Part shown: positions 45,498 to 54,018 of the stretch, one piece after another | Layout of the letters: every line of letters starts with the position of its first letter | Numbering within the stretch: the stretch's first letter is position 1 | From: BOG-931 sp963761525 | GTDB taxonomy: Bacteria; Pseudomonadota; Alphaproteobacteria; Rhizobiales; Xanthobacteraceae | Direction: 5' to 3' | Length of the DNA: 64,000 nucleotides | Assembly: GCA_963761525.1 (NCBI GenBank) | Contig: CAVXHG010000002.1 | Span: 248,001 to 312,000 of the forward strand | Program-made: the position numbers and the translations under genes | Notes under the pieces: model-generated | Databases searched by the model: none | Told to the model about the DNA's origin: nothing | Seen by the model: the letters and a program-made list of their open reading frames with translations, nothing else

Positions 45498-46080
45498 ATG
45501 CTCGATATTAGTTTGCTCATTATTGGCGGACTTTGCCCGCTCATACTTGGCTATTTGGGCTTCCACGTAAGCGCGTGGCCGCCAAAGGAAGCACAGCGCC
45601 CTTATTTCGCGGGGGCGTTCATAGTTGTTGGTTTACTCGGCTTTGTCGCAATTATTTGGAGCGGCATCCGATCAGGAACGGCACAAAATGAAATTCAATC
45701 CGGCATCAATTCGCTATTGAACGCCCATGAGAGCAATCTCAATAGGTTGTCCAATGATCAATTAAGGGAACGAGCGATGGCCACAGCGGCCGAAATGTCG
45801 TGCATTCGCAAGCGGTGCTCAGGATCAATTCCAAGCCATTTTTGACGAATATCCGAACGCTCATTCTCTCAAAAGTCCAGACCGCGAACAGGAGCTGAAG
45901 CTTGACCAAGAATTCATGCCCTTAGCCAACAAAGTTCAAACTGAACTCGATAAAAAAATGCACCCAGATGCAATCGCGTTACGCGAAGCGATGGAAAAGA
46001 AACTCGGTCATTTCCCGCCCTATGCTCCTCAAATGGAAACGACGTTCTTCGAAAATCCAGGCACCCCGACACAACAGTAA
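45498..46080 (+). CDS. Membrane-anchored hypothetical protein, frameshifted
   Basis: The start, with GGAGGGAGG upstream, reads MLDISLLIIGGLCPLILGYL. A second membrane segment (YFAGAFIVVGLLGFVAIIWS) follows, then a soluble region with helix-forming repeats of charged residues. The frame breaks near 45793-45795 (GAAATG); one A fewer restores it and leads through QFQAIFDEYPNAHSLKSPD to a TAA at 46078-46080. About 193 residues in total. I do not recognise a family. Codon use is more A/T-rich than that of its neighbours, suggesting a recent arrival. Confidence 0.6.
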
Positions 46081-46100
46081 TGTTTATGGGTGCCGCTTAC

Positions 46101-46306
46101 CTAGATAAGTTGGCGCGGCAGTTGCCTCCATGAAATTAGCGTCCAGTATATCGCCGTTCCGAAAATGTCGGCGTTGAAACGGTCATTGTACCGGAACTGA
46201 AATTCGGCGACGCACAGCGGCATGTATTTGGCGACTGACTTTGTGGAAGCTACCAACGATGCCGCGTTTGAAGACGTGCTCCAGAAGCCTCTCAATCGCG
46301 TTTAAG
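46101..46306 (-). pseudogene. IS1595/ISXO2-type transposase C-terminal remnant
   Basis: Two minus-strand frames carry parts of the transposase end: AIERLLEHVFKRGIVGSFHK (46183-46306) and KYMPLCVAEFQFRYNDRFNA followed by DIFGTAI (46101-46295). FxFRYN is typical of this family. They are out of frame with each other and the N-terminal half is absent. The fragment starts right at the HemY stop. Confidence 0.65.
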
Positions 46307-47877
46307 TTACCCAAAAATCTTCCGCCACACGCCAGGCTTCGCATCATCGCCGGTCTGGCTCTCGTCAGCAACCTCGGGACCGGGATCGTCCGGCGCGTGG
46401 ACTAACGGAATGATCGGTTCGGCTGGGCGCGAGGGCGGGACCTCAGCGGCTACTTCGTTCGTTGCGGGCGGCGGCGTGATGTCGCTCGTCCGTCCTTGGC
46501 TTCGGATTCCACCGGCGGCGTCGGCGTAATGACGACCGGAGCCGCCGGCGGCTCCAGCTCAATCACTGGCGCCGCGCTGAGCACTCCCGTTGTCGGGACG
46601 CGCCATTCGAACGCATCGAGCCGGCCGGTTATCGGCGAGGCCGGCTCCCAGCGGTCGGAAATGTGCCCGTCCGCGGTCCACGCCGGATCGGGCGCAGCGT
46701 TGACGGCGCGCGCCAGCCATTCACGGGCGCGGCCTTCGTCGCCTTCCGCGCGCTCGATCTCGGCCATCAGCAGCGCCACCCGCTTGGTGGGCGCAGCGAC
46801 GTAGGGCGCCAGAACCGACCGCGCCTTGCCGAATTCGCGGGCATCGAGTGCGGCGCGCCCAATCGCCAGCGCGCTCTCGATATTGTCCGGCACATTCCTG
46901 GCGGCGCCTTCGATCCGCTTGAGGCGGTCGCGCGCGGACTCGCCCGGACGCAGCTCGGTAAAAGCCTGCGCCAGCTCCGGATGCGGATTGGCGCGCCACG
47001 CGGCATCAATGATGCGCGTTGCCTTGCGGACTTCGCCGCTTTCGCCAAGCAGACGTCCGGCCAGCGCTGCCGCAGGAACGAAAGTTGGTGCAAGCTTCTG
47101 CGCTTCAAGGGCGAGCGCCTTGGCCTTGTCGCGGTCGCTGTCTTCGATCGCGCGCGCATGGGCGACCAGCAGCACGGCGCGCAAACGGCGATAGACGTCC
47201 TTGGTCAGCGCTGCTGCATTGGCCTCGAGCAAAGTGAGCGCGCCGGCCCAATCGCCGTCCTTGCATCGCGCTTCCAGCACGGCACGGCTGGCCCAGCCCA
47301 GCGATGGTGTGGTGCGCGCCGCTTCTTCCGCGTAGGCCCGCGCACTGACCGGATCGTTGCGGCGGTGCGCCTCGATGAACAATCCATGCAAGCCGAGCGG
47401 CTTGGTGTCATCGCGGCCCGCCATGGTGCGGAACACCCGCTCGGCGCCTTCGCGGTCGCCGGCGAGTTGCGCCGATTGCGCCGAAAGCAGCAGCGCCAGA
47501 GGCTCGTGGGGTGAGAGCCGGTTGACCGTCGCAGCATGGCGTTGCGCTGAGTCGAGATCGCCGGAGCCGATCGCGATCAGCCCATGGGAGATCGCTTCAT
47601 AGGCGCGCACGCCGCGGCGATGCTCCCGCCGATTGGCGAGGGTTTTCGGCGCCCGCAGAATGGCGCGAAGGATGCTCCAGAGAATCGCGAGCACTGCCAT
47701 CGCGACCAGGATCACACCGACCAGCACCATCAGCGTGGTTTTGACCTGGCCATGCTCGGGCCACACATGTTCGAGCCAGGGCCACGTCACCACGACTTGG
47801 CCGGGCTGATCGGCGAACCAGGCGACACCAAGCGCCAGTGCGCCAACCACAAGGAGAAAAACAACGATCCGGATCAT
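46307..47877 (-). CDS. HemY-like TPR membrane protein, frameshifted near the 3' end
   Basis: The product has a HemY_N domain with two membrane segments (VVFLLVVGALALGVAWFADQ and MVLVGVILVAMAVLAILWSI) and a long TPR-like helical region. It is the HemY that accompanies hemCD, not protoporphyrinogen oxidase; its function is unsettled. The open frame stops at 46450 with a basic tail. In the next frame the expected Pro-rich end continues, EPIIPLVHAPDDPGPEVADE and GVWRKIFG, to 46307. The break lies near 46485-46500 and needs one added base (or two fewer). It overlaps the preceding gene by 4 bp. Confidence 0.85.
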
Positions 47878-49034
47878 TGCGGTTTGCTGAGTGCGGCGAG
47901 CGCGTTGATGGTGAGCTGGCGGCTTGTCGCGATTGCGGCGTTACGGGCTTGAGCCTTCTGGACCCAGGATGCCACGACAGCCTTTGCAGGATCCGGCAAT
48001 TTGGCGATATCCGCGAGTGCAGCATCGATGTTGTCATGGCTTGCTTCAATACTGATCCGCGTTGCGACCGATCGAGGATCGTCGCCTGCCGGCGCGTCAA
48101 TCGGCGTGAAGCGAACCAGGCGCTGCGCATTGACTTCGATGCGGTCGAGGAACGTGTTCTGTGTTTGCTTGGGCTCGACGGCTTCAGTCAAAGCGGGGGT
48201 CAGCGTTGCGAGCTCTTGCGCGAGTGTTGCAGCGCTCGGCACGCCGGAAGCAGCGAACGGCACAAGCGGCGCGATCGTTGTTTGATCGGCGCCCAGCGAT
48301 TTTGCGGCGGCCAATTCAGCCGTAAACGGCGTGCCGCGCTCGACCGCCGTGCGCAGCGCCTCGGTAACCGCCATCAGCCGGGCTGCACCGTCATTCGCGC
48401 TGCCGGCGGCCGCCTGGTGGGATACGCTATCGGACAGCGACTTTACGGCACTTTCCAGTGCCGCGACGCGGCCGGTCAGTGCATCGAGGTCGCTGCGGTT
48501 TACGCTGCCCTGCGTCGCGCTCTTGGCAGCGTCAGTAGCGGTTTTGGCTTGCGCCTGCGCGCCCTGTGCGGCGGTGGCGGCTTGATCGACTCGGCCGGTT
48601 AGTGCGTTCACCGAATCGCCCAGCGATTTCGTTGTCGCTTCCACCGAAGCGAGCCGCGAGACGAGGGCCGGATCTGGTTTCTGGGCCGCAAGCGTGCCCT
48701 GGATGTCGTTGAGCTTCGTTGTGAGATCGGCAACGGTGGCATCGTCAGGGGCGGGGGTTGGAGCCGAAGCGACAGGCGCTGCGCCCTCGCGGATCGGCCA
48801 ATGGCCGGTGGCCTGAAGCGCCACGATGATCGCGGCAATCGCAATGGCGCCGGCCGCGCCGCCGCCCAGCGCCGTCAGGACGTGGGACCGCGGCTTGTTG
48901 GCGGCGGGCTCGGTCGATGCGGCTGGTGCCGCTTCCGGCTCGGAATCCAGCGGCTTGTCGGGGCTAACTTCTGTTGCCGTCAGGTCGATGGTCGGCGGCC
49001 GCCGTTGCTGGGTGCTGTCGGACTCGCCTGTCAT
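47874..49034 (-). CDS. Mitofilin/COG4223-like membrane protein
   Basis: The 386-residue product has an acidic, Ala/Pro-rich N-terminus, one membrane segment (ALGGGAAGAIAIAAIIVALQ), a coiled-coil region (ADLTTKLNDIQGTLAAQKPD and repeated Ala-rich heptads) and a helical C-terminal domain. The position between hemD and HemY matches the alphaproteobacterial Mic60 relatives, which shape intracytoplasmic membrane (established for purple bacteria). The next start overlaps its stop. Confidence 0.85.
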   Translation of the reverse strand: MTGESDSTQQRRPPTIDLTATEVSPDKPLDSEPEAAPAASTEPAANKPRSHVLTALGGGAAGAIAIAAIIVALQATGHWPIREGAAPVASAPTPAPDDATVADLTTKLNDIQGTLAAQKPDPALVSRLASVEATTKSLGDSVNALTGRVDQAATAAQGAQAQAKTATDAAKSATQGSVNRSDLDALTGRVAALESAVKSLSDSVSHQAAAGSANDGAARLMAVTEALRTAVERGTPFTAELAAAKSLGADQTTIAPLVPFAASGVPSAATLAQELATLTPALTEAVEPKQTQNTFLDRIEVNAQRLVRFTPIDAPAGDDPRSVATRISIEASHDNIDAALADIAKLPDPAKAVVASWVQKAQARNAAIATSRQLTINALAALSKPQ

Positions 49035-49122
49035 GCAATCCCCATGAGGCTTTCGCTCACCGTCAAGTTATGCCCGCCCGACAGGCTTCGCCATAGTACG
49101 CGGCCAAGATTGCGGCAACACG

Positions 49123-49830
49123 TCATGTCGCGTCGATCAGGGCGATGAGGGCGGTTTCGGACGGCTGTTGCGCGACCCGCACATCGGCAGCGCCGGCGCG
49201 CATCAGCGGCTCGGCGACGCGGGGTGACAGGCAATAATGAATGGCCCGCAGCGCCGCCGCCAGCACATTCATGGCCTGGGCTGCATCGAGAAAAGCTTCG
49301 GCGCTACGGCGGGAAAAATGCAGGACGCCGCTTTGATCCGTCAATAATTCCGACGCTTCCGGTGGCAGGTGCGCTGTCGCGATCGCCCGATAGACCACAG
49401 CGGTCTCCACGGCAAAGCCGCGTCCGCGCAGTTCACCGGCCAGATCGCCGGATCGCTCCTCGCCGGCGAGGTAGAGCAGCGGCGTGTCCGGCATCAGTTG
49501 CGCGGCGACGAAACCGACGAGATCGCTCACGTCGCCATCGGAATGTTTCACATCGCTAAAGCCGGCCGCGGCCATGGTCTGGGCGCTGCGCCGGCCAACG
49601 GCAAACACGGGGAGGCTACGTAACCGCGGGGCGCGCTCATGAAATGCGATGGCCGGGCCTGCATTGGCGCTGGTGACCAGGATTGCGCCCCACGGACCTT
49701 CGCCGATTTGCACATCGATCTGCGCCTCGATGCGCAACAGCGGCGCAATGACGGCTTGGTGGCCGCGCGCGCGTAACACCGCCGCGGTGCGCTGGGCATC
49801 GGGTTCGGGGCGGGTGAGAAGGAGCCGCAC
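49123..49830 (-). CDS. hemD: Uroporphyrinogen-III synthase HemD
   Basis: HemD cyclises hydroxymethylbilane to uroporphyrinogen III. The 235-residue product begins MRLLLTRPEPDAQRTAAVLR and has VTSANAGPAIAFHERAPRL and LHFSRRSAEAFL, all usual in this divergent family. It lies 5 bp after hemC. Length and place leave little doubt. Confidence 0.92.
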   Translation of the reverse strand: MRLLLTRPEPDAQRTAAVLRARGHQAVIAPLLRIEAQIDVQIGEGPWGAILVTSANAGPAIAFHERAPRLRSLPVFAVGRRSAQTMAAAGFSDVKHSDGDVSDLVGFVAAQLMPDTPLLYLAGEERSGDLAGELRGRGFAVETAVVYRAIATAHLPPEASELLTDQSGVLHFSRRSAEAFLDAAQAMNVLAAALRAIHYCLSPRVAEPLMRAGAADVRVAQQPSETALIALIDAT

Positions 49831-49835
49831 GCGGC

Positions 49836-50777
49836 CTAACCCCGCACAAAAAAGTCGTCACTGGCACGACTCTTGAGTTCGCGCCCGGCATCGGCGCCAA
49901 GTTCGGCTGCCCGCGCGCTTGGTCCGTCACGCGATACCTCGAAGGCTTCGCTGCCGTCGGGCTTCACGATGATGCCGCGGAAGCGAATCGTGCCGCCGCT
50001 TACCCGCGCGTGGCCGCCGATCGGCGTGCGGCATGAACCGTCGAGTACGGTGAGAAAGGCGCGCTCGGCGGCGAGCGCAGTTGCCGTATCGGCGTCACCG
50101 ATCTTGCCGACCAGCGCCAGCGTTGTTGTGTCGTCGGCGCGCGTCTCGATACCGATCGCACCCTGGCCAACCGCGGGAAGAAATTCATCGATATCGAGCA
50201 GCGCGGTTGCGGCCGAAAGCAGGCCGAGCCGTTTCAGCCCGGCGACCGCAAGCAGCGTCGCATCGGCAACACCTTCCTCGATCTTGCGCAGCCGGGTTTC
50301 GACATTGCCGCGCAGCGGAATAATACCAAGGTCTGGCCGCAACCGCTTGACCATGGCCGCGCGCCGCAACGACGCCGTGCCGACGATAGCGCCGGCCGGT
50401 AAGTCACCCAGCGATTGAGCTTTATGGCTGATGAAAGCATCGCGCGCGTCTTCGCGCGGCAGGAAGGCTGAAAGCGCCAGCCCGGCAGGGAGCGCCGTCG
50501 TCATGTCTTTTGAAGAATGCACGGCAAGGTCGATGGCGCCGGAAAGCAGCGCCTCTTCGATTTCCTTGGTGAACAGCCCCTTACCGCCAGCCTCGGCGAG
50601 TGGCCGGTCCTGGATCGCATCGCCCGTGGTGCGGATGATCTTGATCTCGACGTCCGCGGGATCGAGGCCACAAGCGGCGGCGAGCCGGCTTTGTACCTCG
50701 CGCGCCTGCACCAGCGCGAGCGGGGAGCCGCGCGAGCCGATACGGAGAATCGACGTTTTTGCCGTTGATTGCGCCAT
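49836..50777 (-). CDS. hemC: Porphobilinogen deaminase HemC
   Basis: HemC joins four porphobilinogens into hydroxymethylbilane. The product has about 313 residues from the ATG at 50777 (MAQSTAKTSILRIGSRGSPL). Asp91 (VHSSKDM) is catalytic and Cys249 (DGSCRTPIGGHA) holds the dipyrromethane cofactor. Alternative starts are 50795 and 50807. It diverges from tsaD with about 29 bp between starts. It is the first gene of the hemC-hemD-mitofilin-HemY operon. Confidence 0.95.
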   Translation of the reverse strand: MAQSTAKTSILRIGSRGSPLALVQAREVQSRLAAACGLDPADVEIKIIRTTGDAIQDRPLAEAGGKGLFTKEIEEALLSGAIDLAVHSSKDMTTALPAGLALSAFLPREDARDAFISHKAQSLGDLPAGAIVGTASLRRAAMVKRLRPDLGIIPLRGNVETRLRKIEEGVADATLLAVAGLKRLGLLSAATALLDIDEFLPAVGQGAIGIETRADDTTTLALVGKIGDADTATALAAERAFLTVLDGSCRTPIGGHARVSGGTIRFRGIIVKPDGSEAFEVSRDGPSARAAELGADAGRELKSRASDDFFVRG

Positions 50778-50806
50778 GCTGCTCTCTGCTGCCATATAAT
50801 ACGACA

Positions 50807-51862
50807 ATGGTCATCCTGGGCATCGAGACGACATGCGACGAGACGGCTGCGGCTGTCGTCGAGCGGACTGTGGGCGGTCAGAGCCGGATTCTGTCCAACA
50901 TCGTGCTATCCCAAATCGATGAGCATGCGGAATTCGGCGGCGTCGTGCCGGAAATCGCCGCACGCGCCCATGTCGAAGCGCTCGACCGCATCATCGCCAC
51001 CGCGATGGCCGAGGCGCAAAAGTCCTTCACCGACATTGACGGCGTTGCGGCGGCGGCGGGCCCCGGCCTGATCGGCGGCGTCATTGTCGGGCTGACCACG
51101 GCCAAGGCGATCGCGCTCACCCACCGCAAGCCGCTGATCGCGGTCAACCATCTCGAAGCGCACGCGCTGACAGCACGGCTTACCGATGCCGTGGCCTTTC
51201 CCTATTGCCTGTTCCTGGCTTCCGGCGGCCACACCCAGATCCTCGGCGTCTGCGGCGTTGGCGACTATGTGCGGTTCGGCGGCACGCTGGATGATGCGAT
51301 CGGCGAGGCTTTCGACAAGACCGCAAAGCTTTTGGGGCTCGGCTATCCGGGCGGCCCGCTGGTCGAGAAGGAAGCAGCGCACGGCGATCCCAAGCGCTTT
51401 GCACTGCCGCGGCCCATGAGTGGCCGCCGCGATGCGGATTTCTCGCTGTCGGGATTGAAGACGGCGCTGCGCCTCGAGGCGGAAAAAGTCGCACCTTTAA
51501 GCGACCAGGATGTTGCCGATCTCTGCGCGTCGTTCCAGCAAGCGGTGGTCGACGTGGTGGCCGACCGGCTGCGGGCCGGCCTGAAGATGTTCCGCGACCG
51601 GTTCAGCGTCCCGACTGCGCTGGTATGTGCCGGCGGCGTCGCCGCTAATCAAGCGATCCGTAAAATCCTGCACCGAGTCGCGTTCGAAAACGGAACGTCG
51701 CTGGTCGCCCCGCCGCCCGCGCTATGCACCGACAACGGGGCGATGATTGCCTGGGCGGGCGCCGAACGGTTGGCGCTGGGTTTGACCGATCCTCTCGACT
51801 TTGCGCCGCGCGCACGCTGGCCGCTCGATCTGGTCATCAAGGCGGCGGTTCCAGCGGCTTGA
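50807..51862 (+). CDS. tsaD: tRNA N6-threonylcarbamoyladenosine synthase subunit TsaD
   Basis: TsaD transfers threonylcarbamoyl to A37 of ANN-decoding tRNAs. The 351-residue product starts MVILGIETTCDETAAAVVE and has the metal motif HVEALDR...NHLEAHALTA, FLASGGHTQIL, and GGVAANQAIRKIL. I chose the ATG at 50807, as the longer upstream frame overlaps hemC. It converges on the ATP-grasp gene, 10 bp away. Confidence 0.95.
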   Translation: MVILGIETTCDETAAAVVERTVGGQSRILSNIVLSQIDEHAEFGGVVPEIAARAHVEALDRIIATAMAEAQKSFTDIDGVAAAAGPGLIGGVIVGLTTAKAIALTHRKPLIAVNHLEAHALTARLTDAVAFPYCLFLASGGHTQILGVCGVGDYVRFGGTLDDAIGEAFDKTAKLLGLGYPGGPLVEKEAAHGDPKRFALPRPMSGRRDADFSLSGLKTALRLEAEKVAPLSDQDVADLCASFQQAVVDVVADRLRAGLKMFRDRFSVPTALVCAGGVAANQAIRKILHRVAFENGTSLVAPPPALCTDNGAMIAWAGAERLALGLTDPLDFAPRARWPLDLVIKAAVPAA

Positions 51863-51872
51863 GCGGCTGAAG

Positions 51873-53342
51873 CTATTTCTGCTCGAAGCGATCGATGAAC
51901 CAGCGCAGCAGGCGCATCCAGATTTCGTCTTTGCCAACCGAGTCCTCGATGCCGTGCTCGAGATTCGGGTTGTCGTTGACCTCCATCACGACAATACCGT
52001 GGCTGGTCTGCTTGAGGTCGACGCCGTAGAAGCCATCGCCGATCGGGCGCGCGGCGCGTACGGCGATGTCGATGACCTCGCGTGGCGCCTGATCGAGATC
52101 GAAGGCGCGGAAGCCGCCCTCGTGCGAGGAACCGTCCGGGCGATATTTGACGACCTGCCAATGGCCGCGCGCCATACGGTATTGGCAGACGAACAGCGGC
52201 TCGCCGGCCAGTACGCCGACACGCCAGTCGAATTCTGTCGGCGTGAACTTCTGCGCCAGGATCAGGTCGGTTTCCTCAAACAGCTCGTCGGCCACGCGCT
52301 TGAAGTCGGCCACGGATTCGATCTTGTGCACGCCGCGTGAGAACGAGCCGTCGGGAATCTTGATCACCATCGGCAGGCTGAGTTCGTCGATCACTTTGCT
52401 GAAGTCGGTGTCCTCGGCAACGATCATGCTTGGCGGTGTCGGCACCTGGTGCTGCTGGAACAGCTCCATGAGATAGACTTTATTGGCGCACCGGATCATC
52501 GACATGGGATCGTCGATGACCGGCATGCCTTCCTGCCAGGCGCGGCGGGCAAAACCATAGGTGTGATTGTCGATCGATGTCGTCTCGCGAATGAACAGCC
52601 CGTCGAACTCGGCAAGCTCGGAAAGCTGACGCTTGGTAATAAGTTCGACGTCGACCGACATTTTCTCGGCAATGCGGCGGAAATATTTCAGCGAGTTCAG
52701 CGAGCAGGGCGCTGTTTTTTCGTTCTCATTCGGGTCGTGCAGCACGGCGAGATCGTACTTCGCCACCGAGCGCGCTTTGGGATCGCGCCACTCGCGTTTG
52801 GTGTGTTTGTTGAGCGAGTCGCGAAAGAATTCGCCCTCGCCATTGGCGAGCCGTGTGATGGTGCGTGGCCGGATGCGGTCGATCGACAGCCGGGCGCCTG
52901 GCTCGACGGTTACTTCCAGCGCCGGGCAGCGGAACAAGTCAAACAACAGCCGGCCAAACGGTTCGAAACGATCGTCGCGTGCGATCCCGAAACAGACCAG
53001 AAGCTTGAACTCGCTTTCCGGAATGAAATCGGCGCGCCGGGCGCAGCGATTGAGTTCGTCTTCAAGATCGGGCAGCGCGTGCTCATAGAGTTTTTGCTCG
53101 CGCAGTTCGAGCATGGTCTCGACCGTCGGCACCACGCGATGGCCGCGTGCCTCGGCCAGCAGCGACGCGTAATAGCCTTTCGACTGGTAGGCGTAAGACC
53201 GGGCGAGGTTGACGAGTTTCGGCCGTGCCGAGTCGAACAAACGGGGCCGCGCCAGATACTCGCCCGTGGTGATGACCTTGTGCGGGGTTTCAGCGTTAGG
53301 CAGGTCGCGGGGCTGATCGACGAGGATGACCCAGCCAGTCAT
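51873..53342 (-). CDS. RimK-like ATP-grasp protein with RLAN domain
   Basis: The 489-residue product has an N-terminal RimK-like ATP-grasp N (RLAN) domain (residues about 1-240; WVILVDQPRDLPNAETPHKV, YYASLLAEARGHRVVPTVET) and a C-terminal ATP-grasp domain. MVIKIPDGSFSRGVHKIESV is the glycine-rich loop and VVMEVNDNPNLEHGIED the metal-binding end. Such enzymes ligate an amino acid or peptide; the substrate is unknown. It is monocistronic here, although relatives are often found with GNAT or glutamate-cysteine ligase-like genes. Confidence 0.87.
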   Translation of the reverse strand: MTGWVILVDQPRDLPNAETPHKVITTGEYLARPRLFDSARPKLVNLARSYAYQSKGYYASLLAEARGHRVVPTVETMLELREQKLYEHALPDLEDELNRCARRADFIPESEFKLLVCFGIARDDRFEPFGRLLFDLFRCPALEVTVEPGARLSIDRIRPRTITRLANGEGEFFRDSLNKHTKREWRDPKARSVAKYDLAVLHDPNENEKTAPCSLNSLKYFRRIAEKMSVDVELITKRQLSELAEFDGLFIRETTSIDNHTYGFARRAWQEGMPVIDDPMSMIRCANKVYLMELFQQHQVPTPPSMIVAEDTDFSKVIDELSLPMVIKIPDGSFSRGVHKIESVADFKRVADELFEETDLILAQKFTPTEFDWRVGVLAGEPLFVCQYRMARGHWQVVKYRPDGSSHEGGFRAFDLDQAPREVIDIAVRAARPIGDGFYGVDLKQTSHGIVVMEVNDNPNLEHGIEDSVGKDEIWMRLLRWFIDRFEQK

Positions 53343-53413
53343 CGGCAGGGTCCTTTCCGGTCGATGCGACGGTGCGATGCGGAGCCGATCATGCCTTCAA
53401 AAACGGATGCAGC

Positions 53414-53447
53414 ATCCAAGTCATGGCTGGATCCAAGTCATGGCTGG
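53414..53447. repeat. Perfect 17-bp tandem duplication
   Basis: ATCCAAGTCATGGCTGG occurs twice in direct tandem (53414-53430 and 53431-53447), followed by ATGCC. It lies between the ATP-grasp and GNAT genes, which otherwise have no features. Confidence 0.8.
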
Positions 53448-53523
53448 ATGCCAAAGCGTTGGGCGGCTGAAGCGAATACTAATCCGCCATCAAGACTGAT
53501 TCGCGAACGCCTGTCAGGCGGCT

Positions 53524-54018
53524 TCATATTATGCGCCGGCGCCGTGACGCCAATATTTTCTCAAATCGCAGCGCGTCGATGCGGCCGGCGTAGTAGCGCG
53601 GACGCCGGCCGAATAGCCGATAGCCGGAAGTTTCGTAAAGACCGATTGCGGCGTCATCATCGGCCCGCACCTCGAGCCGCATGGCGTGGCATCCCCGCCG
53701 GGCAGCCTTCTTCTCGGCTTCCTTGAGCAGCCGTCGTGCGAGCCCGCGGCGCTGGAAATCTGTAGCCACGGCAAGAGAGTAGAGGCGCGCACTCGTCGAG
53801 TTCCGCCGGTAATTCACCAGCGCGCAGCCGGCGGTGGTGCTATCGACGTCGGCGACGATCAGGTCCGACTTCGCTGAACCGATAAAGTGACGAAAGCTGC
53901 GGCGCGGGATCCGATGGTCCGGGGTAAAGAATTCCCGTTCTAGGGCAAGGAGCGCATCGAGGTCGCGGAGCCGGCCGCGGCGCAGCTTCGCAGCGAGCGG
54001 TCGGCGCGTGCGGCTCAC
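53524..54018 (-). CDS. GNAT-family N-acetyltransferase
   Basis: The 164-residue product has the acetyl-CoA motif DFQRRGLARRLLKEAEKKAA and ADDDAAIGLYETSGYRLFGR, close to RimI-like protein acetyltransferases. Substrate unknown. Its start overlaps the ligase stop by 4 bp, so it is the third gene of the minus-strand exonuclease-ligase-GNAT operon. Confidence 0.88.
   Translation of the reverse strand: MSRTRRPLAAKLRRGRLRDLDALLALEREFFTPDHRIPRRSFRHFIGSAKSDLIVADVDSTTAGCALVNYRRNSTSARLYSLAVATDFQRRGLARRLLKEAEKKAARRGCHAMRLEVRADDDAAIGLYETSGYRLFGRRPRYYAGRIDALRFEKILASRRRRII

Noticed and set aside
52449..53726. 425-codon ORF opposite the RLAN/ATP-grasp gene
   Set aside because: Antisense shadow with no motif.
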